Shown piece by piece: positions 1 through 8,515 of a stretch of 64,000 nt of DNA. The notes under the pieces are model-generated. The model was not told the origin of the DNA, made no database searches, and was given only the letters and a program-made list of their open reading frames with translations. Each line of letters starts with the position of its first letter. Position 1 is the stretch's first letter. Source of the stretch: Thalassospira lucentensis (GTDB lineage: Bacteria; Pseudomonadota; Alphaproteobacteria; Rhodospirillales; Thalassospiraceae); NCBI RefSeq assembly GCF_032921865.1, contig NZ_CP136684.1:3197001-3261000 (forward strand), in the 5' to 3' direction. The position numbers were made by a program, and so were the translations under genes.

Positions 1-58
1 ACCTCCAAGGTAGTGACCTCTATTCGACATGGATTGCTATCCTCCATGGATGTTTAAT

Positions 59-1324
59 TTAGTTCTCAATCAGGATCGCGCGGAAGTCGTTTACGTTGGT
101 GAGCGTCGGGCCGGTGATCAGGAGATCGTCGATTTTGGCGAATGCGCTATAGGCGTCGTTATTGGCCAGATATTCCCGAAGGTCGATCCCGGCTGAAATC
201 GCCTTTTGCCAGCTTGTCGGGTCGATGATCGCACCGGCGTTATCTTCGCTGCCATCAATCCCGTCGGTATCAATCGCAAGCGCGCTGAACCCTTCGTGAT
301 CGCGGAACTGGATCAGGAGGGAGAGCAGAAATTCGCTGTTGCGGCCACCACGACCCCCCTTGGCGCGGACCGTGACGGTTGTTTCACCGCCCGATAGCAG
401 CACGCAGGGTCTGGCGGCGGGTTGGCCGTGATTGGCGACCTGATGGGCGATCCCGGCATGGACGATGGCGACCTCGCGGGCTTCGCCTTCGATGGCATCG
501 CCCAGAATGACCGGATTGATGCCAAGGTCGCGGGCGACTTTGGCCGCGGCCTCCAGACTGTCCTGCGGGCGTGACAGCATGATCACTTCATGCCCGTCAA
601 AGCATTTGTCGCCCGGTTTGACGGTTTCATGGATGTCGTTATTCAAAAGTTCGGTCGCGGCAAGCGGTATTTCGATCCGGTAACGGCGGATGATATCAAG
701 CGCATCCTGCCCGGTTGTCGGATCGGCAACCGTGGGACCGGATGCGATGATTGCCGGATCGTCGCCCGGCACATCGGATACCAGATAGGTGGCCATGCGT
801 GCGGGGGCACAGGCGGCGGCCAGCCTGCCGCCCTTGATCGCCGAAAGATGCTTGCGCACACAGTTCATTTCGGAAATGGTCGCACCGCTATGAAGCAGGG
901 CCTTGCTGATTGCCTGTTTGTCTTCGAGTGTCAGGCCCGGACCGGGCAGGGCCAGCAGGGCCGATCCGCCGCCCGAAATCATGCAGACCACCAGATCATC
1001 GGGACCAGCGGATTTGACGATATCAAGAATACGCTGGGCGGCCTTTTGCCCGGCGACGTCGGGGACCGGGTGGGAGGCTTCGACAATTTCGATTTTCTCG
1101 CACGGGACCGCATGACCATAGCGGGTGACGACCAGACCGGAAACATCGCCATCCCATGCCTGTTCAAAGGCGCGCGCCATATTGGCCGATGCCTTGCCCG
1201 CACCGATGATAATGGTTTTGCCCTTGGGCTTTGGCGGCAGGTTGCGCGGAATCTGGACCGCAGGATCGGCGGCCTTAAGGGCGGCATCCATCAACTGCAA
1301 AAGCGTGTCGCGCGATGTCGTCAT
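59..1324 (-). CDS. Glycerate 2-kinase (DUF4147/MOFRL family)
   Basis: This 421-residue protein has the architecture of bacterial type II glycerate kinases, which phosphorylate D-glycerate to 2-phosphoglycerate in the cytoplasm, using ATP. The N-terminal DUF4147 domain (about residues 5-235) shows the glycine-rich motif GAGKASANMA near residue 41 and the phosphate-loop-like stretch MISGGGSALLALP near residue 115. The C-terminal MOFRL domain ends with the family signature DTDGIDGSEDNAG at residues 352-364. Length is normal. The ATG at 1324 is preceded by AGGG at suitable spacing. It lies 55 bp downstream of a GntR-type regulator on the same strand, so the regulator probably controls it, perhaps in response to a glycolate or tartrate-type substrate. 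The precise physiological pathway is inferred. Confidence 0.9.
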   Translation of the reverse strand: MTTSRDTLLQLMDAALKAADPAVQIPRNLPPKPKGKTIIIGAGKASANMARAFEQAWDGDVSGLVVTRYGHAVPCEKIEIVEASHPVPDVAGQKAAQRILDIVKSAGPDDLVVCMISGGGSALLALPGPGLTLEDKQAISKALLHSGATISEMNCVRKHLSAIKGGRLAAACAPARMATYLVSDVPGDDPAIIASGPTVADPTTGQDALDIIRRYRIEIPLAATELLNNDIHETVKPGDKCFDGHEVIMLSRPQDSLEAAAKVARDLGINPVILGDAIEGEAREVAIVHAGIAHQVANHGQPAARPCVLLSGGETTVTVRAKGGRGGRNSEFLLSLLIQFRDHEGFSALAIDTDGIDGSEDNAGAIIDPTSWQKAISAGIDLREYLANNDAYSAFAKIDDLLITGPTLTNVNDFRAILIEN

Positions 1325-1379
1325 GTCTGGTTTCCCTGAATGGTCGTATTTTTATCGTTCTTGTAATTGTATTTGCGGC

Positions 1380-2129
1380 TCAGTTCGGTTTGTTCACGGC
1401 GGCCAGTTTGAAATATTCGATGACCGCCTGCAAATGTTCGGACATGGCTTTTTCCGAGGCGTCCGGGTCACGGGCGGCGATGGCTTCGACAATCGCATAA
1501 TGATGTTCCTGCACCATCCGGTCAAAGGACGGGCCGGACAGATTGTTAAAGCGGATTTCGGTCAGGGCCGCCTGCAGGACATCGTGCAGCATTTTCATGA
1601 CGTGGTAATAGATGATTGATCCGCTGGCGCGGCCGATCATCATATGCAGGCGATGGTCATCATCTGCGCGGTATTTTGGCGCGCGACGCGGATCGTGGGC
1701 CTGCCGGTAGGCGATGCGCAGCAGTTCGATATCCTCGTCACTGGCATTGATGGCAGCCCGACGTGCGGCCCATGTTTCGAGCGTGCAGCGGATTTCCTGC
1801 AGGTCGCGCAGATTGTTAAGCGAGTCCCGGACAAGATCGGTCATCGCGGTATCCATTTCGACCCCGGTCGAAGACAGGACTTCGGTGCCGCCGCCCTGAA
1901 CCGCGCGCAGGTAACCACGGGTTTTAAGCTTTTGCAGGGCGGCACGGACCGAAACGCGGCTGACTTTCATGTCCTCGGCCAACTGTCGTTCGCCCGGCAG
2001 GCGATCACCGGGCAGGAACATGCCCGCAGTGATCATGTCGAGAAGCTTGTCGGCAACCTGATCGGCAATCCTTTTGGGCCGGTTGGCATCAACCGTGTCC
2101 GAAGACGGTACAGGTTTGACAGGCGGCAT
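1380..2129 (-). CDS. GntR/FadR-type transcriptional regulator
   Basis: The protein has an N-terminal winged helix of the GntR family (QVADKLLDMITAGMFLPGDRLPGERQLAEDMKVSRVSVRAALQKL in overlapping pieces, within the first 80 residues) and a C-terminal all-helical FCD ligand-binding domain. FCD residues such as the acidic/His pattern around DDDHRLHMMIG are visible. I chose the ATG at 2129 because GGAG lies about 10 nt upstream. A longer reading from 2192 would add 21 unconserved-looking residues and has no good ribosome site. It is a DNA-binding regulator that responds to an organic acid in this family. It sits just upstream of the glycerate kinase on the same strand, so co-transcription and autoregulation are likely but inferred. 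Confidence 0.85.
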   Translation of the reverse strand: MPPVKPVPSSDTVDANRPKRIADQVADKLLDMITAGMFLPGDRLPGERQLAEDMKVSRVSVRAALQKLKTRGYLRAVQGGGTEVLSSTGVEMDTAMTDLVRDSLNNLRDLQEIRCTLETWAARRAAINASDEDIELLRIAYRQAHDPRRAPKYRADDDHRLHMMIGRASGSIIYYHVMKMLHDVLQAALTEIRFNNLSGPSFDRMVQEHHYAIVEAIAARDPDASEKAMSEHLQAVIEYFKLAAVNKPN

Positions 2130-2371
2130 GTTCTGAACACTCCAGCAGCGACTGTACTCCAGCCGACAAACGCGTTTGATTTTATTGGTCATACCACTTT
2201 ACGGGATGTTTGGCGTTGCTGCAAAGTGTCCGTTGAACTGTTGTAAAGGGGACGTGCGGGCGACCTTGTCAGTCCTGCAATAAATTGATAGTTCAACAGG
2301 GTCCGATGTGCCGGTTCGTGCCGGTTCCGGACCCGAAAATTTCAAGCTGCCCCAATTTCAGGAGAATTCGC

Positions 2372-3172
2372 GTGAGCCACCATACCGGGTCGCTGCTGGG
2401 CCATGATGATCCCGCACCGTTTGAGGTTTTGAACGAGAACGGCAAGGGGCATTCGCTTTTTGTCTGTGACCATGCTTCGCGCGAAATCCCCAAAAGCCTT
2501 GGCACGCTGGGCCTGCCGGAAGAAGAACGCAAACGCCATATCGGTTGGGATATCGGGGCGCGCAAGGTGACCGAAATTCTGGTTGAACGGTTTGATTGTC
2601 CGGCGGTTTTGGGCGGGTTTTCGCGGCTGGTGATCGATTGCAACCGGCAGCTTTGGGACCCGACCGGGATGCCCGAAATCGCCGATCAGACGGTGGTGCC
2701 GGGCAATAAAAACGTTTCGCCGACGGAGCATATGAAGCGCATCCGCGAGATTTTCCTGCCTTATCACGGGGCCATCGAGGAACGGATTGCCAATTTCCAT
2801 GCCCATAAAATCGTCCCGGCCCTGATCGCCATTCACAGCTTTACCCCGGTGTTCCAAGGGTTTGAACGCCCGTGGGAGATCGGCGTGCTTTGGGATCAGG
2901 ATGGCCGTATTCCGGTGCCGTTGCTGGCAAAACTTCGCGAACAGAATCCCGATCTGACGATTGGTGATAACGAACCCTATTCCGGGCAGCATATGGCCGA
3001 TTACACCATCGATCATCACGGCGAAGCCGGTGGGTTGCCCTGTGTGTCGATTGAAATCCGCCAGGATCTGATTGATACTGATGCGGGATGTGAAAAATGG
3101 GCCAAAATCCTTGGCGATGCGTTTGTCGACATCCTGGCCGACCCGAACCTTTATAAAATCAGGAGAGACTGA
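2372..3172 (+). CDS. N-formylglutamate amidohydrolase family protein
   Basis: The 266-residue product matches the FGase family (PF05013): CDHASREIP near the N-terminus, HIGWDIGA, the arginine-containing DCNRQ segment and a C-terminal SIEIRQDLI strand. The family hydrolyses N-formyl-L-glutamate, the end step of one histidine-degradation route, but no hut genes are near, so the natural substrate may be another N-acyl or gamma-glutamyl compound. The start chosen is the GTG at 2372, which has AGGAG eight bases upstream; in-frame sequence further upstream (TTG at 2285) has no such site. It ends one base before the start of the carboxylate-amine ligase, indicating translational coupling. Confidence 0.85.
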   Translation: MSHHTGSLLGHDDPAPFEVLNENGKGHSLFVCDHASREIPKSLGTLGLPEEERKRHIGWDIGARKVTEILVERFDCPAVLGGFSRLVIDCNRQLWDPTGMPEIADQTVVPGNKNVSPTEHMKRIREIFLPYHGAIEERIANFHAHKIVPALIAIHSFTPVFQGFERPWEIGVLWDQDGRIPVPLLAKLREQNPDLTIGDNEPYSGQHMADYTIDHHGEAGGLPCVSIEIRQDLIDTDAGCEKWAKILGDAFVDILADPNLYKIRRD

Positions 3173-3173
3173 T

Positions 3174-4343
3174 TTGGCGGTGTCCCATTCGCGCGAACCG
3201 GGCTTTTCCATCGGGATCGAGGAAGAATTCTGGCTGGTGGACCGCGAAAGCCGCGATCTGGCGACGGACCCGGCAGCGGATTTTCTGAAAGACTGCAAGG
3301 CCGAACTGGGCGATCAGGTTTCAAGCGAGTTCATGCGATGCCAGGTCGAAACCGGCACCAAGGTTTGCAACAGTGCGGCCGAGGCGCGTGACCAGCTAAC
3401 GCATATGCGCAGCACGGTTGCCGATATTGCCGCACGTTATGACATGGCGTTGCTGGCGGCATCGACCCATCCGTTTGCGCAATGGGACAGCCAGAAACAT
3501 ACCGAGGGCGAGCGTTACAGCACGATTGCGCGCGACCTTCGCACGGTTGTTGATCGGCTTCTGATTTGCGGGATGCATGTGCATGTCGGGATCGAGGATG
3601 ACGATCTGCGGATCGAACTGATGGCGCAGGCGAGTTATTTTCTGCCGCATCTTCTGGCACTGACGACCAGTTCGCCATTCTGGCGCGGGCGTGATACCGG
3701 GCTTCAGACATTTCGGCTTTCGGTGTTTGATAACCTGCCGCGTACCGGCTTGCCGGAAGTGTTCGGATCATGGGCGGAATATCGCCGCCATGTCGATATG
3801 CTGATCCAGGCCGGGGTGATCGAAGATGGCACCAAGCTTTGGTGGGATTTGCGCCCCAGTGACCGTTGGCCGACGCTTGAAATGCGGATTGCCGATGTCT
3901 GCACCGATCTGGAAGATGCGATCTGTGTTGCATCGATCACGCGATGCCTGATGCGGATGCTGTATCGTTTGCGGCGTAATAATCAGCGCTGGCGGATTTA
4001 TTCGAACATGCTGGTGCGTGAAAATCGCTGGCGGGCGTGCCGGTATGGCAGCGACGCCGGGGATAAAACCGGGCTGATCGATTTTGGCCGGGCGGAGATA
4101 GTGCCCTATGCCGATCTGCTTGAAGAAATCATCGAACTGATCCGCCCGGATGCGGAGTATTTCGGCTGTGTCGCGGAAGTCGAACATGCGCGCACCATTA
4201 TCAAACGCGGCACAAGCGCACGCCGCCAGCGCGAGATTTATACCGATGCGGTGGAAAACGGCGCCAGCCCGCGCGATGCGTTGCTTGCGGTGGCCGATCA
4301 CCTGATCATGCATACGGTGCCCGGCGAAAAATCCGCAGTTTGA
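3174..4343 (+). CDS. Carboxylate-amine ligase, GCS2/YbdK family
   Basis: The product (about 389 residues) shows the GCS2 family pattern: GIEEEFWLVD at the N-terminus (the ATP/glutamate-site glutamates), CGMHVHVGI in the middle, and the WWDLRPSDRWPTLEMRIAD block. Members ligate glutamate (or a similar carboxylate) to an amine or cysteine with ATP; YbdK has weak gamma-glutamylcysteine ligase activity. I place the start at TTG 3174, eight bases after an AGGAG at 3161; GTG at 3180 is the alternative. It directly follows the amidohydrolase, so one enzyme may make and the other break related amide bonds. This functional coupling is inference; the true substrate is unknown. Confidence 0.85.
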   Translation: MAVSHSREPGFSIGIEEEFWLVDRESRDLATDPAADFLKDCKAELGDQVSSEFMRCQVETGTKVCNSAAEARDQLTHMRSTVADIAARYDMALLAASTHPFAQWDSQKHTEGERYSTIARDLRTVVDRLLICGMHVHVGIEDDDLRIELMAQASYFLPHLLALTTSSPFWRGRDTGLQTFRLSVFDNLPRTGLPEVFGSWAEYRRHVDMLIQAGVIEDGTKLWWDLRPSDRWPTLEMRIADVCTDLEDAICVASITRCLMRMLYRLRRNNQRWRIYSNMLVRENRWRACRYGSDAGDKTGLIDFGRAEIVPYADLLEEIIELIRPDAEYFGCVAEVEHARTIIKRGTSARRQREIYTDAVENGASPRDALLAVADHLIMHTVPGEKSAV

Positions 4344-4468
4344 AAGCCGTCTGAAATTTGCCGGGCGAACGGGTCTTGTCATGGCAAAGCGCATTGAGTA
4401 TCGTCGCGCCGCATTAAAATTCAGCGCACCGGTTTCCGCTGCGCAAACATGATCGGAGAATATCAGGA

Positions 4469-4714
4469 ATGACCGAAGTCGGTGGAATCGCAGCCGATCA
4501 GCTTGCGAGCTATGTCGAACGCATCGAACGCCTTGAAGAAGAAAAAGCCAACCTGATGGCTGATATCAAGGAAGTTTACGGTGAAGCCAAGGCGCTTGGT
4601 TATGACGTGAAAATCCTGCGCCAGATTATCCGTCTGCGCAAAATGGAAGATCACGAACGCACCGAACAGGAAGAAATCCTTGAGGTTTACAAACGTGCGC
4701 TTGGCATGAGCTGA
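4469..4714 (+). CDS. gapR: GapR family nucleoid-associated protein (DUF2312)
   Basis: This 81-residue protein is a clear member of the alphaproteobacterial DUF2312/UPF0335 family. It has the long helical segment YVERIERLEEEKANLMADI followed by the basic KILRQIIRLRKMEDHER helix. In Caulobacter this protein (GapR) is a tetrameric nucleoid protein that encloses overtwisted, AT-rich DNA ahead of replication and transcription. Length is typical. GGAG lies about 10 nt upstream of the ATG. It is a single-gene unit closed by the hairpin at 4747-4770. The function is taken from the family; the family call itself is very safe. Confidence 0.93.
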   Translation: MTEVGGIAADQLASYVERIERLEEEKANLMADIKEVYGEAKALGYDVKILRQIIRLRKMEDHERTEQEEILEVYKRALGMS

Positions 4715-4746
4715 TCTGCTTTGTCAGGAGTGTCGCGCCAAGATGC

Positions 4747-4770
4747 AAAGCCCGCTTTCGAGCGGGCTTT
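4747..4770 (+). terminator. Rho-independent terminator after gapR
   Basis: A perfect 10-bp stem (AAAGCCCGCT / AGCGGGCTTT) with a TTCG tetraloop is followed by TGTTTTTG. It lies 33 bp after the gapR stop and overlaps any in-frame upstream start for mmcB at 4743, which argues for the later mmcB start. Confidence 0.9.
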
Positions 4771-4790
4771 TGTTTTTGTATCCTGTGGCG

Positions 4791-5243
4791 ATGAATGACC
4801 GCAATCGCCCCCAAATCACAAGCGAAGTCACAGAAGGCGTTTGCCGTCTTTTGTATCATCATCGCATGGCGTGCCTGACCGAGCTTAGGCTTGGCAACGG
4901 GCGGAGGCTTGATGTGCTGGCCCTTGGGGAAAAGGGTGATCTTTGGGCCGTCGAGGTCAAATCATCGGTCGAGGATTTTCGCGTTGATCAGAAGTGGGAA
5001 AGCTATCTTGATTATTGCGACCGGTTTTTCTTTGCCGTGCCGATGGAATTTCCGCGCGACCTGATCCCGGTCGGTGTCGGATTGATCGTTGCCGACCGGT
5101 TTGAAGCGGCCATTGTCCGCTCCGCGCCGGAGCCGGATCAGAAACTGTCAGCAGCGCGCAGAAAGAAATTACTGATTTCATTCGGAAGGACGGCAGCAGG
5201 CCGGATGACTCCGGAAGCGGACAGTGAAATCTTTGTTCTGTAA
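4791..5243 (+). CDS. mmcB: MmcB family DNA repair protein
   Basis: The 150-residue product belongs to the PF06319 family, called MmcB in Caulobacter, where it is linked to tolerance of DNA crosslinking damage. A restriction-endonuclease-like core is visible: RRLDVLALGEKGDLWAVEVKSS contains the D...ExK arrangement (shown here with the Asp of RLDVL and the Glu/Lys of VEVKS), followed by the WESYLDYCDRFFFAVP segment. The ATG at 4791 is preferred over the one at 4743 because the latter lies inside the gapR terminator. It acts in the cytoplasm; nuclease activity is a fold-based prediction, not shown. It is an orphan gene with no SOS box that I could identify. Confidence 0.85.
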   Translation: MNDRNRPQITSEVTEGVCRLLYHHRMACLTELRLGNGRRLDVLALGEKGDLWAVEVKSSVEDFRVDQKWESYLDYCDRFFFAVPMEFPRDLIPVGVGLIVADRFEAAIVRSAPEPDQKLSAARRKKLLISFGRTAAGRMTPEADSEIFVL

Positions 5244-5916
5244 AGTATGAAAAACTAAATTAGAAAACAGTATAAATCTGTGAATGTATAAGTCTTTGTT
5301 ATGTAATACTTATACGATACCCCGATAGGAAACGGATACCTTAGGGTAGTATTTCTTGTCTCATTTTTGAACTAATATCCTAACAAACATGTCACTTGGT
5401 TGCGCTAGTGGTCGCTGACTACACTCTGCCGCGCGGTCAGGTGATAGAAGAAAATATCCCTGGAAACGATCAAGATCGGTTTATGCCGCGGAAACCTGTA
5501 TGACGGGGTGCATTTTTGCGCGCCTGTCGGATCGTGGGGGTACGATGGCGGGGATGGGACGTGCTGCGAGAGCGGCTGCAAGCTTTGGGCTTGTATCGGG
5601 GGATGGCATCGGGGCGCGGGGGCGTTACATCCGGTATGCCGGTCCGAACTTTATCCGGTGCGGAACTGCGCACCTGTCTGTGGCTATCCAAGCCCGGCGT
5701 ATCTTCAGATTTTCAATAAAAACAAGCAACCGGCATTTGCCGCGCACGCATTTCGCATCTGGTGGAATGGGGCCGGCGAATGATCGTTGTGTCGCCAATG
5801 AGCTGGTTAAGGGACATCGCAAAAACAAGGGTGACGCCATAGTCACCATCTTCCGGGAAGCTGTTGGGGCAGTTGCCTGATATCCTTGTAGTTACAATTG
5901 GTTAGAACGTTACAGA
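5244..5916. other. Gene-poor 670-bp interval between mmcB and a chemoreceptor
   Basis: The first 150 bases are AT-rich (many TATA-like stretches around 5260-5390) and could hold promoters. The rest is GC-rich. A 126-codon frame at 5500-5880 (+) is open, but its codon use and composition (Arg/Gly rich, rare codons such as AGA and ATA) look non-coding and there is no good ribosome site. An overlapping frame at 5504-5839, broken by a TAA at 5717, could be a degraded gene. A 6-bp inverted repeat GGTGAC/GTCACC lies at 5830-5847, 70 bp upstream of the chemoreceptor start. No gene is claimed. Confidence 0.4.
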
Positions 5917-7617
5917 ATGAAAACTTTCGTCAATCTGAATATCGGTACCAAGTTGGCGGTCCTGCCGCTGATCGGGGTTATCGCCATTGCCATTGTGGGC
6001 GTCATCGGGGGACGCGCGATTGTATCACTTAGCAACGGTCTGGAATTTGCCGTTTCGGAGGCCTATCCGGAGGTTCGCGATATCGGCAATATCGACCGTA
6101 ATGTCACCAAGGTTCATCAGACGGTTTATCGCCTGCTGTCATGGTCGGCCGCAGGCGTTGACGAAGACCGTATGAGCAGCGTGAATGCGGAATTGCAGTC
6201 GCAGATTACGGCGGCGCGCGATGCCTTTACCCAGATGCTGGGAGATCAGAACCTGCCAGGGCCGGAACGCGAAATCGCGGAAGGTGCGGCCAAGCTTTAC
6301 GAAGATTACCTGGCCAAGATCGATCAGGTTCTGGGGATGCTTGATATCGAGTATACCGGGGCGCTGAGTTTTTCATGGTCGGCACAGTCGGATTACGAAA
6401 GCCTGATGGCGACATTGGCCGAGCTTCGTGAAACGGCGGAAAACCGCATGGATGTTGCCAGTTCGGATGCGATGGCAGCCGGCATGACAGCCCAGAACCA
6501 GACAATCATTGCATCGGTTGTTGCCGTTCTTGCGATGGTGCTGATCAGTTTTGCCATCACGCGCGTGATCGGCGTGCCGGTCAAACGGTTGACCGCGACC
6601 ATGCGCGAACTGGCCGATGGAAGGGCGGATATCGATGTGCCCTTTACCGGGCGGACCGATGAAATGGGCAGCATGGCAGGCGCGGTTGAAGTGTTCCGCC
6701 AGAATGCCGAAAGTTTGCAGGAAGCCGAGCGCAAACGCATAGAGGACGAAGCCAAGGCGGCCGAGGAAAAACGCCGCACCATGCAGGAACTTGCCGCCGA
6801 GATCGAAACATCGGTGCAGGGAACCGCAACCGCGGTCAGTGCCGCGATCGAACAGATCGGGGCATCGGCCAGTGCAATGTTGACCAATGCCGAACGCACC
6901 GATCAGCAAAGCGAGAATGCCTATGATGCGTCGGGCAAATCCAGCCGCAATATGGGTGAGATTTCAGAGGCGGCCAACAGCCTTGCCGCCGCGATTTCCC
7001 AGATCAGCAATGAAATCCAGGAAAGCAGCCGACGCGCACAGGCCGCAAGCGAGCAGGCATTGGATGCGGATGCCAAAATCCGCAAGCTTGAAGAAGCCAG
7101 TGTCCGGATCGAGGATGTTGCGGCACTGATTGGCAATATTGCTGAGCAGACCAACCTTCTGGCACTGAACGCGACGATTGAATCGGCCCGTGCCGGGGAC
7201 GCCGGAAAGGGCTTTGCGGTTGTGGCCAACGAGGTCAAGAACCTTGCCAGCCAGACGGCACGGTCGACCGAGGAAATCGCATCCGAAATTGCCAATGTCC
7301 GCACGGAAACCGTTCTTGCGGTCGAGGCGATCCAGACGATTGTTGCCAGCGTCAATGACGTCAACGGTATCCTTAAAGCCATCGCCGATGCGGTGCTGGA
7401 GCAGGGGACGGCCACCGGCCAGATCAGCAACAGCATTTCGGAAGCCGCCGGGTATGCCGAAACCGTATCAGGCGGGATTGGCGATGTGCGTGAAATTGCC
7501 CGTGCCACACGCGAGTCCGCAGATTCCGTCGGGCAGGCAACCGGCGAGCTTGGCCGTCAGATGACCGGTCTGAGTTCATCCGTGGACGGGCTTGTCGCCC
7601 GTTTGCGGGCGGTCTGA
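5917..7617 (+). CDS. Methyl-accepting chemotaxis protein
   Basis: This 566-residue transmembrane chemoreceptor has TM1 at about residues 12-35, a periplasmic helical sensing region of about 155 residues (four-helix-bundle size), TM2 near 196-216, a HAMP domain at 217-269, and a cytoplasmic signalling coiled coil to the C-terminus. The kinase-contact hairpin tip [18 protein letters not shown] is near residue 410. It would signal through CheW/CheA to the flagellar motor; no che genes are in the window. It is followed after 48 bp by a secreted Cache-domain protein on the same strand, which might be a soluble sensing partner. Its ligand is unknown. Confidence 0.93.
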   Translation: MKTFVNLNIGTKLAVLPLIGVIAIAIVGVIGGRAIVSLSNGLEFAVSEAYPEVRDIGNIDRNVTKVHQTVYRLLSWSAAGVDEDRMSSVNAELQSQITAARDAFTQMLGDQNLPGPEREIAEGAAKLYEDYLAKIDQVLGMLDIEYTGALSFSWSAQSDYESLMATLAELRETAENRMDVASSDAMAAGMTAQNQTIIASVVAVLAMVLISFAITRVIGVPVKRLTATMRELADGRADIDVPFTGRTDEMGSMAGAVEVFRQNAESLQEAERKRIEDEAKAAEEKRRTMQELAAEIETSVQGTATAVSAAIEQIGASASAMLTNAERTDQQSENAYDASGKSSRNMGEISEAANSLAAAISQISNEIQESSRRAQAASEQALDADAKIRKLEEASVRIEDVAALIGNIAEQTNLLALNATIESARAGDAGKGFAVVANEVKNLASQTARSTEEIASEIANVRTETVLAVEAIQTIVASVNDVNGILKAIADAVLEQGTATGQISNSISEAAGYAETVSGGIGDVREIARATRESADSVGQATGELGRQMTGLSSSVDGLVARLRAV

Positions 7618-7665
7618 TCCATTTTCCATTTTACTTCCAACAGGTTCATCAAAGGGGATTACCTG

Positions 7666-8130
7666 ATGAAAACACTTATGCGTCTTTTTGTATCTGCCAT
7701 GACCGCACTTTGCCTGACCACCGGCCTTGCACAGGCCCAGGACAAGGCGGCAACCGCACAGGGGCTGGTTGACAAGGCCATCGCACTTTATGACGAAGTT
7801 GGTCAGGACAAGTCCTTTGCCACCTTCAACGACAAGGACGGCGAATATGTTTTTGATGAGTATTATGTGATTGTCGCCGACGGCGAGAAGGGCACGTTCC
7901 TGACCCATGCGATCAATCCGAAGCTGATCAACAATCCGAAAATCTGGGATCTTCAGGATGTGAACAGCAATTTCATCATTCGTGACATGGTGGAAACCGG
8001 CAAGACGAACCCGGATGGCGGCTGGTCCAACTATACCTGGACCCACCCGGAAACCAAGAAACTTGCCGAAAAGAAAACCTGGGTAAAGCCGCATGACGGC
8101 AAAATCTTTATGGTCGGTTATTACGAGTAA
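7666..8130 (+). CDS. Secreted single-Cache-domain protein
   Basis: The 154-residue product begins with a signal peptide (positively charged MKTLMR, hydrophobic core, probable cleavage after AQA at residue 24). The mature part resembles a stand-alone single Cache domain of type 2: a long first helix (AQGLVDKAIALYDEVGQDKS), FNDKDGEYVFDEYYVIV, an IRDMVETGK segment, GGWSNYTWTHPETKKLAEKKTWV and a final GKIFMVGYYE strand. Such domains bind small ligands in the periplasm. There is no transmembrane or output domain, so it must act through another protein, and the upstream chemoreceptor in the same probable operon is the obvious candidate (inference). A terminator follows at 8156-8180. Confidence 0.85.
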   Translation: MKTLMRLFVSAMTALCLTTGLAQAQDKAATAQGLVDKAIALYDEVGQDKSFATFNDKDGEYVFDEYYVIVADGEKGTFLTHAINPKLINNPKIWDLQDVNSNFIIRDMVETGKTNPDGGWSNYTWTHPETKKLAEKKTWVKPHDGKIFMVGYYE

Positions 8131-8155
8131 TCGGTGCCGAATCGCAAGAGATGTC

Positions 8156-8180
8156 AAAGGTCACCCGTCGGGTGACCTTT
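8156..8180 (+). terminator. Rho-independent terminator after the Cache-domain gene
   Basis: An 11-bp perfect stem (AAAGGTCACCC / GGGTGACCTTT) with a 3-nt loop GTC is followed by a TTCC..TTTTG tract. It lies 26 bp after the stop codon and closes the chemoreceptor/Cache unit. Confidence 0.88.
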
Positions 8181-8515
8181 TTCCATTTTGTAATGTTTTT
8201 CGTTCATGGAAGTATCTATTTTCCTGTGACGGCCGTCAGACAAATAGTGAAATAAAAGTTACGAAGCATTTTACTGGTATAGATATTTGAGTTTCGACAC
8301 TATTCGATGGTCTATATTTGTTCCAAACTTTCATAAGTTTGATGTCGAATGGTAAATTATCTTAAATATTGAATAGGTTATAATGCTTCTCAGCTTCAGA
8401 GGCCCGCGCAAGACGGGCTGATATCTCCTGGGTGGAAGCGCTGGCAACTGCGGCGTTATTCCAACGCAGCGTTCGGGTGTTCAGTCGTTTAACGACAAAT
8501 GAGTGGGAGATAGCT
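8181..8515. other. AT-rich intergenic region upstream of the patatin-like gene
   Basis: About 335 bp without a supported gene. It holds an AT-rich stretch at 8240-8390 with a perfect consensus -10 hexamer TATAAT at 8379-8384 in the context GGTTATAATG; no good -35 box is visible 16-18 bp upstream. A 10-bp palindrome GACGGCCGTC lies at 8228-8237. It probably contains the promoter and a 130-nt leader for the gene at 8516. Confidence 0.4.

Noticed and set aside
5500..5880. 126-codon open frame upstream of the first chemoreceptor
   Set aside because: Overlaps other open frames, has rare codons, no ribosome site and no recognisable motif; kept only as an unassigned region.
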